The notes under the pieces: generated by a model
Told to the model about the DNA's origin: nothing
The model's input: the letters and a program-made list of their open reading frames with translations, nothing else
The model's database searches: none
Shown: positions 30,496 to 39,092 of the stretch, one piece after another
Numbering within the stretch: the first letter of the stretch is position 1
How the letters are laid out: the number at the start of each line of letters is the position of its first letter
Position numbers and translations under genes: made by a program
Assembly (NCBI RefSeq): GCF_001544495.1
Contig: NZ_FCNZ02000003.1
Span: 124,001 to 188,000, forward strand
Reading direction: 5' to 3'
Source: Caballeronia telluris
GTDB lineage: Bacteria > Pseudomonadota > Gammaproteobacteria > Burkholderiales > Burkholderiaceae
Length of the DNA stretch: 64,000 nucleotides

Positions 30496-30735
30496 TTACT
30501 TCCCGAGCGGCGTCGACTGCACGGGCGCGGCGGGCGCCGGACCGCCGACGACCGGCAGTTCGCCAGCGTCTTCGGGCCTGAGCGGACGCACTGTCAGCGA
30601 GTCCGGCCGCACCTGCTGCAACAGATGATGCGGCTCGCGCCCGCCCGCCGAGGGCAGCGGGCCGAACGCGCCGCGCGCGACGGCGAACATCAGCAGATTG
30701 GCGATGATGAGAATGGCGACGAGCCAGCGCAGCAT
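30496..30735 (-). CDS. Small single-helix membrane protein, unknown function
   Basis: 79 residues: an N-terminal membrane helix (LRWLVAILIIANLLMFAV) followed by a Pro-rich tail with REPHHLLQQVRPDSLTVRP and VVGGPAPAAPV. No SPOR domain follows, although the organisation (helix plus Pro-rich linker) resembles the N-terminus of SPOR proteins, so it could be a shortened version of one. It lies 13 bases downstream of coaX and may belong to the birA-coaX operon. Confidence 0.65.
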   Translation of the reverse strand: MLRWLVAILIIANLLMFAVARGAFGPLPSAGGREPHHLLQQVRPDSLTVRPLRPEDAGELPVVGGPAPAAPVQSTPLGK

Positions 30736-30748
30736 GTCGGATGCTCCG

Positions 30749-31555
30749 TCAGGAAAGGTTGCGTGCGGCGGCGTCGCGGGCGATCAGCGCGAGTCCGGCC
30801 AGCACGAGTGAATCGTGGCGAGTATGCGGCACGTCGAGCGCGCCGGCGATTTCGCTCGCGGCACCGCCGCCGAGCACGAGCCGCACGTCGCTCTGCCAGT
30901 CCGCGCGCAGGTCTCGCCACGCGCGCTCGATCAGCCCGGCCTGCGCGAGCAGGCAGCCCGATGACAGCGCTGCGCGCGTGTCGGTCGCGAAGACGCTGCG
31001 GGCCTTCAAAGGCTCGTGGTCGAGCGCGCGGCGCGCGGCCGCGGCGTCGAGCGTCGGCAATTGCGCGGTGTGCGTGCCGAGCGAATGCATCATCAGCGAC
31101 CAGCCCGGCGCGATCAGGCCGCCCGTGAACGTGCCGTCGGCGCGCAGGGCTTCGAGCGTCGTCGCGGTGCCGAAGGTCGCGATCAGCAGATTTTCGCCGG
31201 GAAACGCGGCATGTGCGCCGATCAGGCCGCACCAGCGGTCGCTGCCGAGCGACGCCGGTTCCGCATAGCCGTTCGTCACGCCGCACTGGCGCGTCTGTGC
31301 ACGCACCGTCGTGCGCGCGAGCCCCGGCCAGCGGGCGTCGATCAATGCGTCGATGCGCTTTGCCGCCGGTTCTCCCGCCACATTCGATATCCAGGCGTCG
31401 CGCGGCAGCGGCACGGCGGCCCAGTCGGGCTGCGCGTCATGATCGAGCGCGCCGCTCGCGAGCGCGGCGCCCGTCCCGTCGATCATCGACCATTTGATCC
31501 GGCTGTTGCCCGCGTCGATCAAAAGCCGCGCGGTTTCATCGGCCATGCCGCTCAT
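30749..31555 (-). CDS. coaX: Type III pantothenate kinase
   Basis: First step of coenzyme A synthesis. Start at ATG 31555 overlaps the birA stop by four bases (ATGA); ATG 31546 is an alternative. It contains the ASKHA phosphate motif [23 protein letters not shown], and [13 protein letters not shown] with [11 protein letters not shown]. Length is 268 residues. The birA-coaX pairing recurs in betaproteobacteria. Confidence 0.94.
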   Translation of the reverse strand: MSGMADETARLLIDAGNSRIKWSMIDGTGAALASGALDHDAQPDWAAVPLPRDAWISNVAGEPAAKRIDALIDARWPGLARTTVRAQTRQCGVTNGYAEPASLGSDRWCGLIGAHAAFPGENLLIATFGTATTLEALRADGTFTGGLIAPGWSLMMHSLGTHTAQLPTLDAAAARRALDHEPLKARSVFATDTRAALSSGCLLAQAGLIERAWRDLRADWQSDVRLVLGGGAASEIAGALDVPHTRHDSLVLAGLALIARDAAARNLS

Positions 31556-32466
31556 GGACGCGATTCCGTGAGCCGCAGGCTGACGTCGCCGGTCGCGGCC
31601 GTGCGCAGGCCTTCGGGCGTGTCGATCTGCAACTGGCCCCGATCGTCGACGCCCGCCGCGATGCCGCGCGCCACTTCCACGCCCTGTTCGAGCAGCACGA
31701 CTTCGCGGCCCGCATACGCGTGCGCCGCGAGCCACGACGGGCGAAACGGCCGGAAGCCTTCGGCGGAAAAGCGCGTGAGCGTGGCGTCGAGCGCGTTCAG
31801 GAGCGCGGCGAGCGTGTCGGTGAGATTGGCGTTCGGCCACGCCCGTGACAGCGACGCCGGCGCATTGCCCGGCGCCGGCACGGCGGCGCTGCCCTGGCGG
31901 TTGGCTTCGTCGACCTGTGCGGCGAGTTCCGCCGCGCCGTGCAGGTTGATGCCGATGCCGATCACGACCGCCGTCGCCTGCTGCGTGCTCCACGCGGTTT
32001 CGATCAGGATGCCGGCGAGCTTGCCGTCGTCGATCAATACGTCGTTCGGCCACTTCAGCGCGAGCCGCGCGGACGCCGAGAGCGGCAGGCGCGACAGCGC
32101 GTCGAGCACGCCCGTGCCGACGGCGAGGCTCAGCCCGGCGAGGCCCTCGATCGGGCGCGCGATCACGCACGCGATCGAAAAGAGCAGCGCGTTGCCCGGC
32201 GCCGCGACCCACGGACGGCCGCGCCGCCCGCGCCCGGCCGTCTGCGAATACGCGACGCGCACAAGCGGTTCAAGCGCGCTCTGGCCCGCCGACGGATCGC
32301 GCGGGCGCTGCTTCACGCGCGCCATCAGGTCGGCGTTGGTGGAGCCGGTTTCATCGACGATCTCGACGGGCCAGTCGCGCACCGGCCGCGCGAGGAGCGT
32401 CGCGAGCCGCTCGCGGTCGATGCGCCAGGCGGCGTCGAGCGGAAAAGGCGAGTGTGGAGAGTTCAT
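31552..32466 (-). CDS. birA: Biotin-[acetyl-CoA-carboxylase] ligase
   Basis: Attaches biotin to biotin carboxyl carrier protein. The catalytic domain has [11 protein letters not shown], the adenylate-binding [20 protein letters not shown] and [18 protein letters not shown]. The C-terminal SH3-like domain ends the protein. I start it at ATG 32466, giving 304 residues. The N-terminal winged-helix repressor domain of E. coli BirA is absent, so it should be enzyme only. Confidence 0.94.
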   Translation of the reverse strand: MNSPHSPFPLDAAWRIDRERLATLLARPVRDWPVEIVDETGSTNADLMARVKQRPRDPSAGQSALEPLVRVAYSQTAGRGRRGRPWVAAPGNALLFSIACVIARPIEGLAGLSLAVGTGVLDALSRLPLSASARLALKWPNDVLIDDGKLAGILIETAWSTQQATAVVIGIGINLHGAAELAAQVDEANRQGSAAVPAPGNAPASLSRAWPNANLTDTLAALLNALDATLTRFSAEGFRPFRPSWLAAHAYAGREVVLLEQGVEVARGIAAGVDDRGQLQIDTPEGLRTAATGDVSLRLTESRP

Positions 32467-32572
32467 GATTCGCATTGTAGCCGCGCGCGCCGTCGTCCGA
32501 ACGCCAGTCGGCGCGGGCACCCGAGGCCGGTGCGGCCGCGTCGATAGGCTCATTTCGAACATAAAGCTTCGT

Positions 32573-32578
32573 TACAAT
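32573..32578 (+). promoter_or_regulatory. Candidate -10 element for the MCE/Mla-like operon
   Basis: TACAAT in the divergent gap with birA. If used, transcription would begin near 32585, downstream of the GTG at 32581, which supports TTG 32611 as the translation start of the permease. No strong -35 is visible. Confidence 0.35.
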
Positions 32579-32610
32579 GTGTGCTCCCTTTCCGCCGAGC
32601 GATTCGATCC

Positions 32611-33738
32611 TTGAACTTCGACACTCCGCCCCGCCTGCGAGTGGAAGCCGGTCAGCAGGGCAAGGTGGTCCGGCTCTCCGGCCAGTGGACGGCGCTCGCG
32701 CTCGCGCGCGACCGCGCGAAGAGCGGCGTGACGCGGCGGCTGCGCGCGATTGGCAGGGAGTCGATCCGCAACTGGGACCTGCTCGCGATCGAACGGCTCG
32801 ATCACGTCGGCGGACAGGCGCTGTGGCGCATCTGGGGGCGGCGCATGCCGGAAACGGTCGCGCTCTCGGACACGCAGCGCGAGATTTTCGAGCGCGTCGC
32901 GCTGCTCGATGCCGAACGCGAGGAACCGGAAGCCGTCGACCGCACCGATCCCGTCACGCGCTTCGGCCTTCTGCTGTTCTCGTTCTTCGAGCATCTGTAC
33001 GGCGGCCTCGCGATGTTCGGCACCTTCGTCATCGACCTGATCGGCCTCGTGCGGCGTCCGAAACGCATCCCGTGGACGGAAATCTCCGCGAATGTCTATA
33101 GCGCCGGCACGCAGGCGCTCGCGATCACCGCGCTCGTCGCGTTCCTGATCGGCATCGTGCTGAGTTATCTCTCCGCGCAGCAGTTGCGCGTGTTCGGCGC
33201 GAACCAGTACATCGTGAATATTCTCGGGCTCTCGGTGATTCGCGAGCTCGGGCCGGTGCTGTCGGCCATTCTGGTCGCGGGGCGCTCGGGTTCCGCGATC
33301 ACCGCGCAGATCGGCGTGATGCGCGTGACCGAGGAACTCGACGCGATGCAGGTGATGGGCATCCCGCACGGCCTGCGCCTCGTCTTGCCGCGCGTGATCG
33401 CGCTCGGCATCGCGATGCCGCTCCTCGTCATGTGGACCAACATCATCGCGCTGTCGGGCGGCGCGCTCGCGGCGAAGCTCGTGCTGTCCATCGACGTGTC
33501 GTTCTTCGTGCGCTCGCTGCCGAGCGTCGTGCCGATCGCGAACTTGTGGATCGGGCTTGGCAAGGGCGTCGTGTTCGGCATGCTGATCGCGCTCGCCGCG
33601 TGCCACTTCGGCTTTCGCATCAAACCGAATTCGGAGAGTCTCGGCGAAGGTACGACCACGTCGGTGGTCACCTCGATCACCATCGTGATTCTCGCGGACG
33701 CCGTGTTCGCGATCCTTTTCCAGAACGTGGGCCTCTGA
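32611..33738 (+). CDS. MlaE-type lipid ABC transporter permease with N-terminal STAS-like domain
   Basis: I prefer TTG 32611 (LNFDTPPRLRVE); GTG 32581 would add 10 residues. The first roughly 120 residues form a STAS-like domain (VVRLSGQWTALALARDR ... NWDLLAIERLDHVGGQAL), the role of MlaB in E. coli. The MlaE permease domain follows with five or six helices and the motif NILGLSVIRELGPVLSAILVAGRSG. It should form the membrane core of an intermembrane lipid transporter with the next three products. Confidence 0.9.
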   Translation: MNFDTPPRLRVEAGQQGKVVRLSGQWTALALARDRAKSGVTRRLRAIGRESIRNWDLLAIERLDHVGGQALWRIWGRRMPETVALSDTQREIFERVALLDAEREEPEAVDRTDPVTRFGLLLFSFFEHLYGGLAMFGTFVIDLIGLVRRPKRIPWTEISANVYSAGTQALAITALVAFLIGIVLSYLSAQQLRVFGANQYIVNILGLSVIRELGPVLSAILVAGRSGSAITAQIGVMRVTEELDAMQVMGIPHGLRLVLPRVIALGIAMPLLVMWTNIIALSGGALAAKLVLSIDVSFFVRSLPSVVPIANLWIGLGKGVVFGMLIALAACHFGFRIKPNSESLGEGTTTSVVTSITIVILADAVFAILFQNVGL

Positions 33739-34613
33739 TGTCGACCACTCTCGCCACTGCCGTGCGCCACCAGCCGCCGCCCGTCATCGCGGAGCCGGTG
33801 ATCGAGTGCGAGGACGTCACGAAGCGCTACGGGCGCACCGTGATCCACGAGCATCTGAATCTGGAAGTGCGGCGCGGCGAGATCGTCGCGCTCCTCGGCG
33901 GCTCGGGCTCGGGCAAGACGACGCTCGTGCGGCAGATCCTCGGCCTTGAATCGCCGACCTCGGGCCGCATCCGCGTGCTCGGCGAGGAATGGGCGAGCAT
34001 GGACGAAGAAACCGCGCGCATGCTGCGCACGCGTTCCGGGATGATGTTCCAGCAGGGCGCGTTGTTCTCGTCGCTGTCGGTGTACGACAACATCGCGCAG
34101 CCGTTTCGCGAACTCGGCAAGATTCCCGAGGATCTGATCCGCGAATTCGTGATGTTGAAGCTGGAGATGGTCGGGCTGTCGTGCAAGCACGCGAGCAAGA
34201 TGCCGTCGGCGTTGTCGGGCGGGATGGTGAAGCGCGTCGGCATCGCGCGGGCGATCGCGCTCGAACCGGAACTGCTGTTTCTCGACGAACCGACCGCCGG
34301 GCTCGACCCGAAGGCGTCCGACGAATTCGTCGACCTGATCGCGACGCTGCATCGCGCGCTCGGGCTGACGGTCATCATGGTCACGCACGATCTGGACACG
34401 ATGGTCGCGCTCTCGACGCGCGTCGCGGTGCTCGCCGAGCGGCGCGTGCTGGTCGCGGCGCCGGTGGAGGAAGCGGTGGCGGTCGATCATCCGTTCATCC
34501 GCGAGTATTTTCTCGGCCGGCGCGGGCGGCGCGCGTTGCAGGCGCTGCCGTCCGAGCGGCGCGCGCGGCTTCCGGCCGTCGCGCTGGAGGAAGCGCCGCT
34601 CGGCCTGAAGTGA
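33738..34613 (+). CDS. MlaF-type ABC transporter ATPase
   Basis: A 291-residue ATPase overlapping the permease stop by one base (TGATG). Walker A is GGSGSGKTTL, the Q-loop MMFQQGALF, the signature LSGGMVKRVGIARAIA with the MVKR variant typical of MlaF, Walker B ELLFLDEPTAGLD, and the switch His in MVTHDLD. The C-terminal 40 residues extend beyond the fold. Confidence 0.95.
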   Translation: MSTTLATAVRHQPPPVIAEPVIECEDVTKRYGRTVIHEHLNLEVRRGEIVALLGGSGSGKTTLVRQILGLESPTSGRIRVLGEEWASMDEETARMLRTRSGMMFQQGALFSSLSVYDNIAQPFRELGKIPEDLIREFVMLKLEMVGLSCKHASKMPSALSGGMVKRVGIARAIALEPELLFLDEPTAGLDPKASDEFVDLIATLHRALGLTVIMVTHDLDTMVALSTRVAVLAERRVLVAAPVEEAVAVDHPFIREYFLGRRGRRALQALPSERRARLPAVALEEAPLGLK

Positions 34614-34671
34614 CGCGGCAAGCGCGGGAAAGGCTCATCCAAGAGCGAGTAGGACGAAAAGGAACCTGTCG

Positions 34672-35631
34672 ATGGAAAACAAATCCCATGCGTTCTGGGC
34701 TGGCCTCTTCACCATCGTCCTCGTGGCGGCGATCGCGTTCACGGCGTTCTTCTTCAACGTCGACCGCACGGTGCGCGTGCCCTACGACCTGATCGCGCGC
34801 ACCAACGTGACCGGCCTCTTCACCGATGCCGCCGTGCGTTATCGCGGCCTCGGCGTCGGCAAGGTAGAGTCGATCCGCTTCGACCGCGCGCATCCGGGAC
34901 AGATCCGAATCCGCATTCAAGTCGACAAGAACGCGCCGATGACGCATTCCACCTACGCGACGCTCGGCTTCCAGGGCGTGACGGGCATCGCGTTCGTGCA
35001 GCTCGACGATACGGGCAAGGACACGCGCGACCTGCCTTCGTCGGTGAAGGAAGTGGCCGAGGTGCCGATGCGCCCGGGCATCTTCGACCAGCTCCAGCAG
35101 CGCGGCGACGTGATCCTGCGCAAGTTCGAGCGCCTCGCCGACGACGCGGACAAGTTTCTCGCCGACGACGTCCGCGACCAGTTGATCGCGACGACGAAAA
35201 GCCTGAAGGGCGCGGCGGACGGCATCGCGACGCTCGCGAGCGAGGTCGGGCCGGCGACGGCGCGCCTGCCGCAGACGCTCAACCGGCTCGACAACGCGCT
35301 GGCGTCGACCAACACGCTGATCCAGAGCCTGAACCGGCCGGACGGGCCGTTCGTGTCGAATCTGAACAAGGCGGGGACGGCGGCGGAGCAGGCGGGCGTC
35401 GCGCTCGCCGACATGAACGATTCGCTGCGCGAACTGTCTGCGCGAGTCGGCTACGAGACGCTGCCGCGCGTGAATTCCTTCGCCGACGACGTCAGCAGCG
35501 CCGCGCGCTCGATCGACCGCGCCGCCGATACGTTCAGCACGAATCCGCGCAGCGTGCTGTTCGGCGCCCCCGCGCAGGCGCCCGGGCCGGGCGAGCCGGG
35601 CTTCACGTGGCCGGCGAAAGCGGGCCAGTGA
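34672..35631 (+). CDS. MlaD/MCE domain lipid-binding protein
   Basis: A 319-residue protein with one N-terminal membrane helix (FWAGLFTIVLVAAIAFTAFF). A single MCE domain follows (LIARTNVTGLFTDAAVRYRG, then GVGKVESIRFD and GFQGVTGIAFVQL). The C-terminal part is helical and contains repeated Asn/Leu-rich segments, as in MCE proteins that form a channel across the periplasm. It belongs to the same operon as the permease and ATPase. Confidence 0.93.
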   Translation: MENKSHAFWAGLFTIVLVAAIAFTAFFFNVDRTVRVPYDLIARTNVTGLFTDAAVRYRGLGVGKVESIRFDRAHPGQIRIRIQVDKNAPMTHSTYATLGFQGVTGIAFVQLDDTGKDTRDLPSSVKEVAEVPMRPGIFDQLQQRGDVILRKFERLADDADKFLADDVRDQLIATTKSLKGAADGIATLASEVGPATARLPQTLNRLDNALASTNTLIQSLNRPDGPFVSNLNKAGTAAEQAGVALADMNDSLRELSARVGYETLPRVNSFADDVSSAARSIDRAADTFSTNPRSVLFGAPAQAPGPGEPGFTWPAKAGQ

Positions 35632-35795
35632 GCGGCCAATGAGCGCGCGCCTGAGCAGCGCTTTGAAAGGCGCGCTGTAAGCCGAATTGAACGGATTAGC
35701 CGTCGTCTTAAGGTCAATTCGTCGGTTTGCCTTAAAATTTGGCGCGCTAAAGTTTGACGCCTGACGTTTTCTTGCATCGAATCCGAGGAACTGTG

Positions 35796-36449
35796 ATGCC
35801 ACCCATGAATTTCGACGCGATGCGGAATCTTCGCTCGCTGCCGCGGCGCTGCGGTTTTCCCCTTGTCCTCGCCGCGTTTGCCGCGGCGGCGTTGTCCGGC
35901 TGCGCGTCGGGTCCGCCCGCGGCGGTCTCGAACATCCGCTACGACCTCGGCGCGCCGCCCGCGATGGGCACGCCCGGCAACATGCCGCCGATGAAGGTGG
36001 TCGGCGTGGCCGCGCCGCGCGATCTCGATTCCGACGCGTTCGTCTATCGCCTGCAATACGCCGACGCGCAGCGCACCGGCGTCTATTCGAACAGCCACTG
36101 GACGATGCCGCCCGCGCAACTGCTGACGCAGCGCCTGCGCTCGGCGCTGTCGGCGCGCGGCCCCGTGCTGACGGGCGCGGACACCGTGCGCGCGCCGCTG
36201 CTCGAAGTCGAACTGACCGGCTTCGAGCAAGTGTTCGACGCGCCCAACGAGAGTCACGGGCTCGTGTCGGTGCGCGCGACGCTCTCGCAGCAGGGCCGCG
36301 TGATCGGCCAGCGCACGTTCATGGCGCGCGCGCCGTCGAGCACGGGCGACGCCGCGGGCGGCGCGCAGGCGCTCGCCGCCGCCGCCGACGAACTCATCGC
36401 GCAGATGACCACCTGGCTCGGCGTGCAGCCGCTCGTCGCTTCGCAATGA
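35796..36449 (+). CDS. ABC-type transport auxiliary lipoprotein (PqiC/LptE-like role in MCE system)
   Basis: 217 residues from ATG 35796, with GAGGAAC upstream. The signal peptide ends in the lipobox ALSGCAS, so it is an outer-membrane lipoprotein. The mature domain has FVYRLQYADAQRTGVYSNSHW and LLTQRLRSALSARG, typical of the DUF330/PqiC-like auxiliary component. It is the fourth gene of the operon and should dock the MCE channel at the outer membrane. Confidence 0.88.
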   Translation: MPPMNFDAMRNLRSLPRRCGFPLVLAAFAAAALSGCASGPPAAVSNIRYDLGAPPAMGTPGNMPPMKVVGVAAPRDLDSDAFVYRLQYADAQRTGVYSNSHWTMPPAQLLTQRLRSALSARGPVLTGADTVRAPLLEVELTGFEQVFDAPNESHGLVSVRATLSQQGRVIGQRTFMARAPSSTGDAAGGAQALAAAADELIAQMTTWLGVQPLVASQ

Positions 36450-36498
36450 CGCACGGGCCCCGCGCCGCCGGCCGGCGCGCGCCCCGCACGGGCGGCCG

Positions 36499-37674
36499 AT
36501 GACCACAAAGCAGTGGCAGCGCCGCCCGTCGGCCTTCGCGCGACAGGCGCTCGCCGTGTATGCGGCGCTCGTGGTGTACGGGTCGCTGTATCCATTTTCC
36601 GGCTGGCGCTCGCTCGGCCTCGGTCCGTTCGCGTTTCTCACCGATCCGCTTCCGCAATACGTGACGGCGTTCGACGTCGTGACGAACGTGCTCGGCTATA
36701 TGCCGCTCGGCGCGCTCGTCGTGCTCGCGCTGTATCCGCGCTGGCGCGGCGCGGCTGCGGTCGCGGCTGCATTCGCGGGCGGCGCGCTGCTCTCCGGCGC
36801 GATGGAATCGATCCAGACGTATTTGCCGACGCGCGTCGCGTCGAATCTCGATCTCGCGGCGAATGCGCTCGGCGCGCTGATCGGCGGCGTGCTGACGGCG
36901 CCCGCGACCAGCATGTTGCTCGATCGCGGCGTGTTGCGACGAATCCGTTTTACGTGGTTCGAACGCGACGCCGCCTACGTGCTCGGTCTGTCGGCGCTCT
37001 GGCCGTTCGCGACGCTCTTTCCCGCGCCCTACCTGTTCGCGCTCGGCGACCTGCCCCATGTGCTCTGGGACGGCCTCGATCCGTCGATGCAGGACGCGAT
37101 CCTCGCGTGGACGCCCGCCGCGTGGGACATCGGCGGCTGGCTCGACGACTTCGGCGGCCTCCTGCCCGATGATTCGTGGGAAGCGCTGATCACGTCGTGC
37201 AATTTGTTCGCGGCGCTCGTGCTCGCGACGCTCTACGCGCGCGCCCGGGCGCCGCGCATGCGGCTGATGCTCGCGCTGCTCACGGTGACGCTCGGCGCGA
37301 AGGCGGGCGCGTCGTTCCTGCAATCGCGCGCGGGTCTCACGTTCGACTGGGCGACCGACGGCGCGCTCGAAGGCATCGCGATCGGCACGCTCGCCGCGAT
37401 GGTCTCGCTCGCGCTGCCGCGCGCGCTGCGCGCGGCGCTCGCGGGCGCGGCGCTGGTGATCGCGCTCGCGCTCGTGAACGTGCTGCCGGTGAATCCCTAC
37501 TTCGACATCGTGCTCGCCGACTGGCGGCAGGGGCGCTACCTGCACTTCAACGGCCTGGCGCACTGGCTTGCCTGGGTGTGGCCGTATGCGGCGCTCGGCT
37601 GGCTCGCATCGGTGGCCGAGCGCGCGTGGCTGGCGCGGCGGCGGCGCGGCGGCGACCGGGATCGCTCGCTATAA
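36499..37674 (+). CDS. VanZ family membrane protein
   Basis: 391 residues with about eight to ten hydrophobic helices. The VanZ motif region is near the N-terminus (LYPFSGWRSLG, then DVVTNVLGYMPLGALV, and QTYLPTRVASNLDLAANALGA in pieces). VanZ-like proteins are named from a teicoplanin-resistance cluster, but their general role is unsettled. It follows the lipoprotein gene by 49 bases and may be cotranscribed. Confidence 0.88.
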   Translation: MTTKQWQRRPSAFARQALAVYAALVVYGSLYPFSGWRSLGLGPFAFLTDPLPQYVTAFDVVTNVLGYMPLGALVVLALYPRWRGAAAVAAAFAGGALLSGAMESIQTYLPTRVASNLDLAANALGALIGGVLTAPATSMLLDRGVLRRIRFTWFERDAAYVLGLSALWPFATLFPAPYLFALGDLPHVLWDGLDPSMQDAILAWTPAAWDIGGWLDDFGGLLPDDSWEALITSCNLFAALVLATLYARARAPRMRLMLALLTVTLGAKAGASFLQSRAGLTFDWATDGALEGIAIGTLAAMVSLALPRALRAALAGAALVIALALVNVLPVNPYFDIVLADWRQGRYLHFNGLAHWLAWVWPYAALGWLASVAERAWLARRRRGGDRDRSL

Positions 37675-37703
37675 TCGACCGACACTCTTTCACGCAGACG
37701 CTC

Positions 37704-38033
37704 ATGGATTCCTTCTACAAGTATCACGTCTTCTTCTGCCTGAACCAGCGCGAGCCGGACGCGCCGCGGCCGAGCTGCGCGAACTGCAACGCGCAGGCGA
37801 TGCAGGAATACGCGAAAAAGCGCGTGAAGAAACTGGGTCTCGCGGGCGACGGCAAGGTCCGTATCAACAAGGCGGGGTGTCTGGACCGTTGCGAACTGGG
37901 GCCGGTTCTCGTCGTGTATCCGGAAGGGACGTGGTACACCTACATCGACGAAACCGACATCGACGAGATCGTCGATTCGCATCTCGCGAACGGCAAGATC
38001 GTCGAGCGGCTTCTCATCGATCAACCGGCCTGA
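37704..38033 (+). CDS. Thioredoxin-like [2Fe-2S] ferredoxin
   Basis: 109 residues starting at ATG 37704. The cysteines C-x10-C ... C-x3-C (FFCLNQREPDAPRPSC, later GCLDRCELGPVLVVYPEG) match the Shethna-type [2Fe-2S] thioredoxin-fold ferredoxins found as single-domain proteins in betaproteobacteria. The spacer contains an additional Cys (CANC). The partner is unknown. It is followed 13 bases later by an alpha/beta hydrolase. Confidence 0.88.
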   Translation: MDSFYKYHVFFCLNQREPDAPRPSCANCNAQAMQEYAKKRVKKLGLAGDGKVRINKAGCLDRCELGPVLVVYPEGTWYTYIDETDIDEIVDSHLANGKIVERLLIDQPA

Positions 38034-38046
38034 CGCGGCGCCTTCC

Positions 38047-38673
38047 ATGAACGCACACACCGAGAAATTCCTGATCGACGGCCCGGCGGGCAAGATCGAA
38101 GTCGCGCTCGACCGCGCCGAAGGCACGCCGCGCGGCATCGCGCTCGTCGCGCATCCGCATCCGCTCTTCGGCGGCACGATGGACAACAAGGTCGCGCAGA
38201 CGCTCGCGCGCACCTTCGTGCAGCTCGGCTACACGACGTACCGCTCGAACTTTCGCGGCGTCGGGCAGACCGAGGGCGAGCACGACAACGGCATCGGCGA
38301 GCGCGACGACCTGCGCGCCGTCATCGACCACATGCGCGCCGACCCGGGGCAGGCCGACGTGCCGCTCGTGCTCGCGGGCTTTTCGTTCGGCACCTTCGTG
38401 CTCTCGCACGTGGCGAAAGCGATGCGCGATGCGGGGCAGGCGATCGAGCGGATGGTGTTCGTCGGCACGGCGGCGAGCCGCTGGGACGTCGCCGAGGTGC
38501 CGGAGGGCACGCTCGTGATCCACGGCGAAGTGGACGACACCGTGCCGATCCAGTCGGTCTACGACTGGGCGCGGCCGCAGGAACTGCCGGTCGTCGTGAT
38601 TCCCGGCGGCGAGCATTTCTTCCATCGCAAGCTGCATATCCTGAAGCGCGTGATCGTCGACGCCTGGCGTTAA
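38047..38673 (+). CDS. Alpha/beta hydrolase (dienelactone-hydrolase-like)
   Basis: 208 residues. The oxyanion region is VAHPHPLFGGTMDNKV, the nucleophile elbow AGFSFGTFV, the Asp in IHGEVDDTVP and the His in PGGEHFFHRKL. This small family occurs widely in proteobacteria; its substrate is unknown. It forms a pair with the ferredoxin gene and ends at a strong terminator. Confidence 0.87.
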   Translation: MNAHTEKFLIDGPAGKIEVALDRAEGTPRGIALVAHPHPLFGGTMDNKVAQTLARTFVQLGYTTYRSNFRGVGQTEGEHDNGIGERDDLRAVIDHMRADPGQADVPLVLAGFSFGTFVLSHVAKAMRDAGQAIERMVFVGTAASRWDVAEVPEGTLVIHGEVDDTVPIQSVYDWARPQELPVVVIPGGEHFFHRKLHILKRVIVDAWR

Positions 38674-38701
38674 AGCGCGCGAACTTTCCAAGCCGCCAAA
38701 C

Positions 38702-38739
38702 ACGGCGCAAGCCTCCCGAAGGCTCTGCGCCGTTTTTTT
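38702..38739 (+). terminator. Terminator after the alpha/beta hydrolase gene
   Basis: Arms ACGGCGCA and AGCCT pair with AGGCT and TGCGCCGT (one bulged base), followed by seven T residues. Confidence 0.9.
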
Positions 38740-38813
38740 CTGCGTGCCCGAAAAATACGCACATTCGCGGGACATCAGGCCGTATCCGAAGCAAAAGCGC
38801 ATCGCGCGACGCG

Positions 38814-38819
38814 TATAAT
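38814..38819 (+). promoter_or_regulatory. -10 element for the D,D-carboxypeptidase gene
   Basis: Perfect TATAAT in a 419-base gap, about 275 bases before the start codon. The -35 is poor. The transcript would have a long leader that starts with the hairpin at 38835. Confidence 0.55.
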
Positions 38820-38834
38820 GGCGCAGACTTTTTG

Positions 38835-38858
38835 CGCTGAACGCCGAGGCGTTCAGCG
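38835..38858 (+). other. Perfect 10-bp stem-loop near the start of the carboxypeptidase leader
   Basis: Arms CGCTGAACGC and GCGTTCAGCG around CGAG. No T-run follows, so it is not a simple terminator. It sits at about +9 of a transcript from the TATAAT at 38814, where a 5' hairpin would stabilise mRNA or serve as an operator. Confidence 0.6.
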
Positions 38859-39092
38859 TTTCGCTCGAGCACACGGCGCCTTCGTCGCGCCACCGCTTGG
38901 CTGCTTGAGAACCGATCGCGCGACCGTCTGTCCAACGAGCGCTTCTTTTCGCTGCGCCCGCGGCATCCGCTGGCGCGCACGTCGAAACGACGCGCTCATC
39001 TGGCCCGAACGTCCGCCTGTTCAACCCGCGCTTCGCCCGTCCTCAAATGAAAGCCGACGAAGCGCCGATGCCTTTTCTGCCGACCCGACCCT

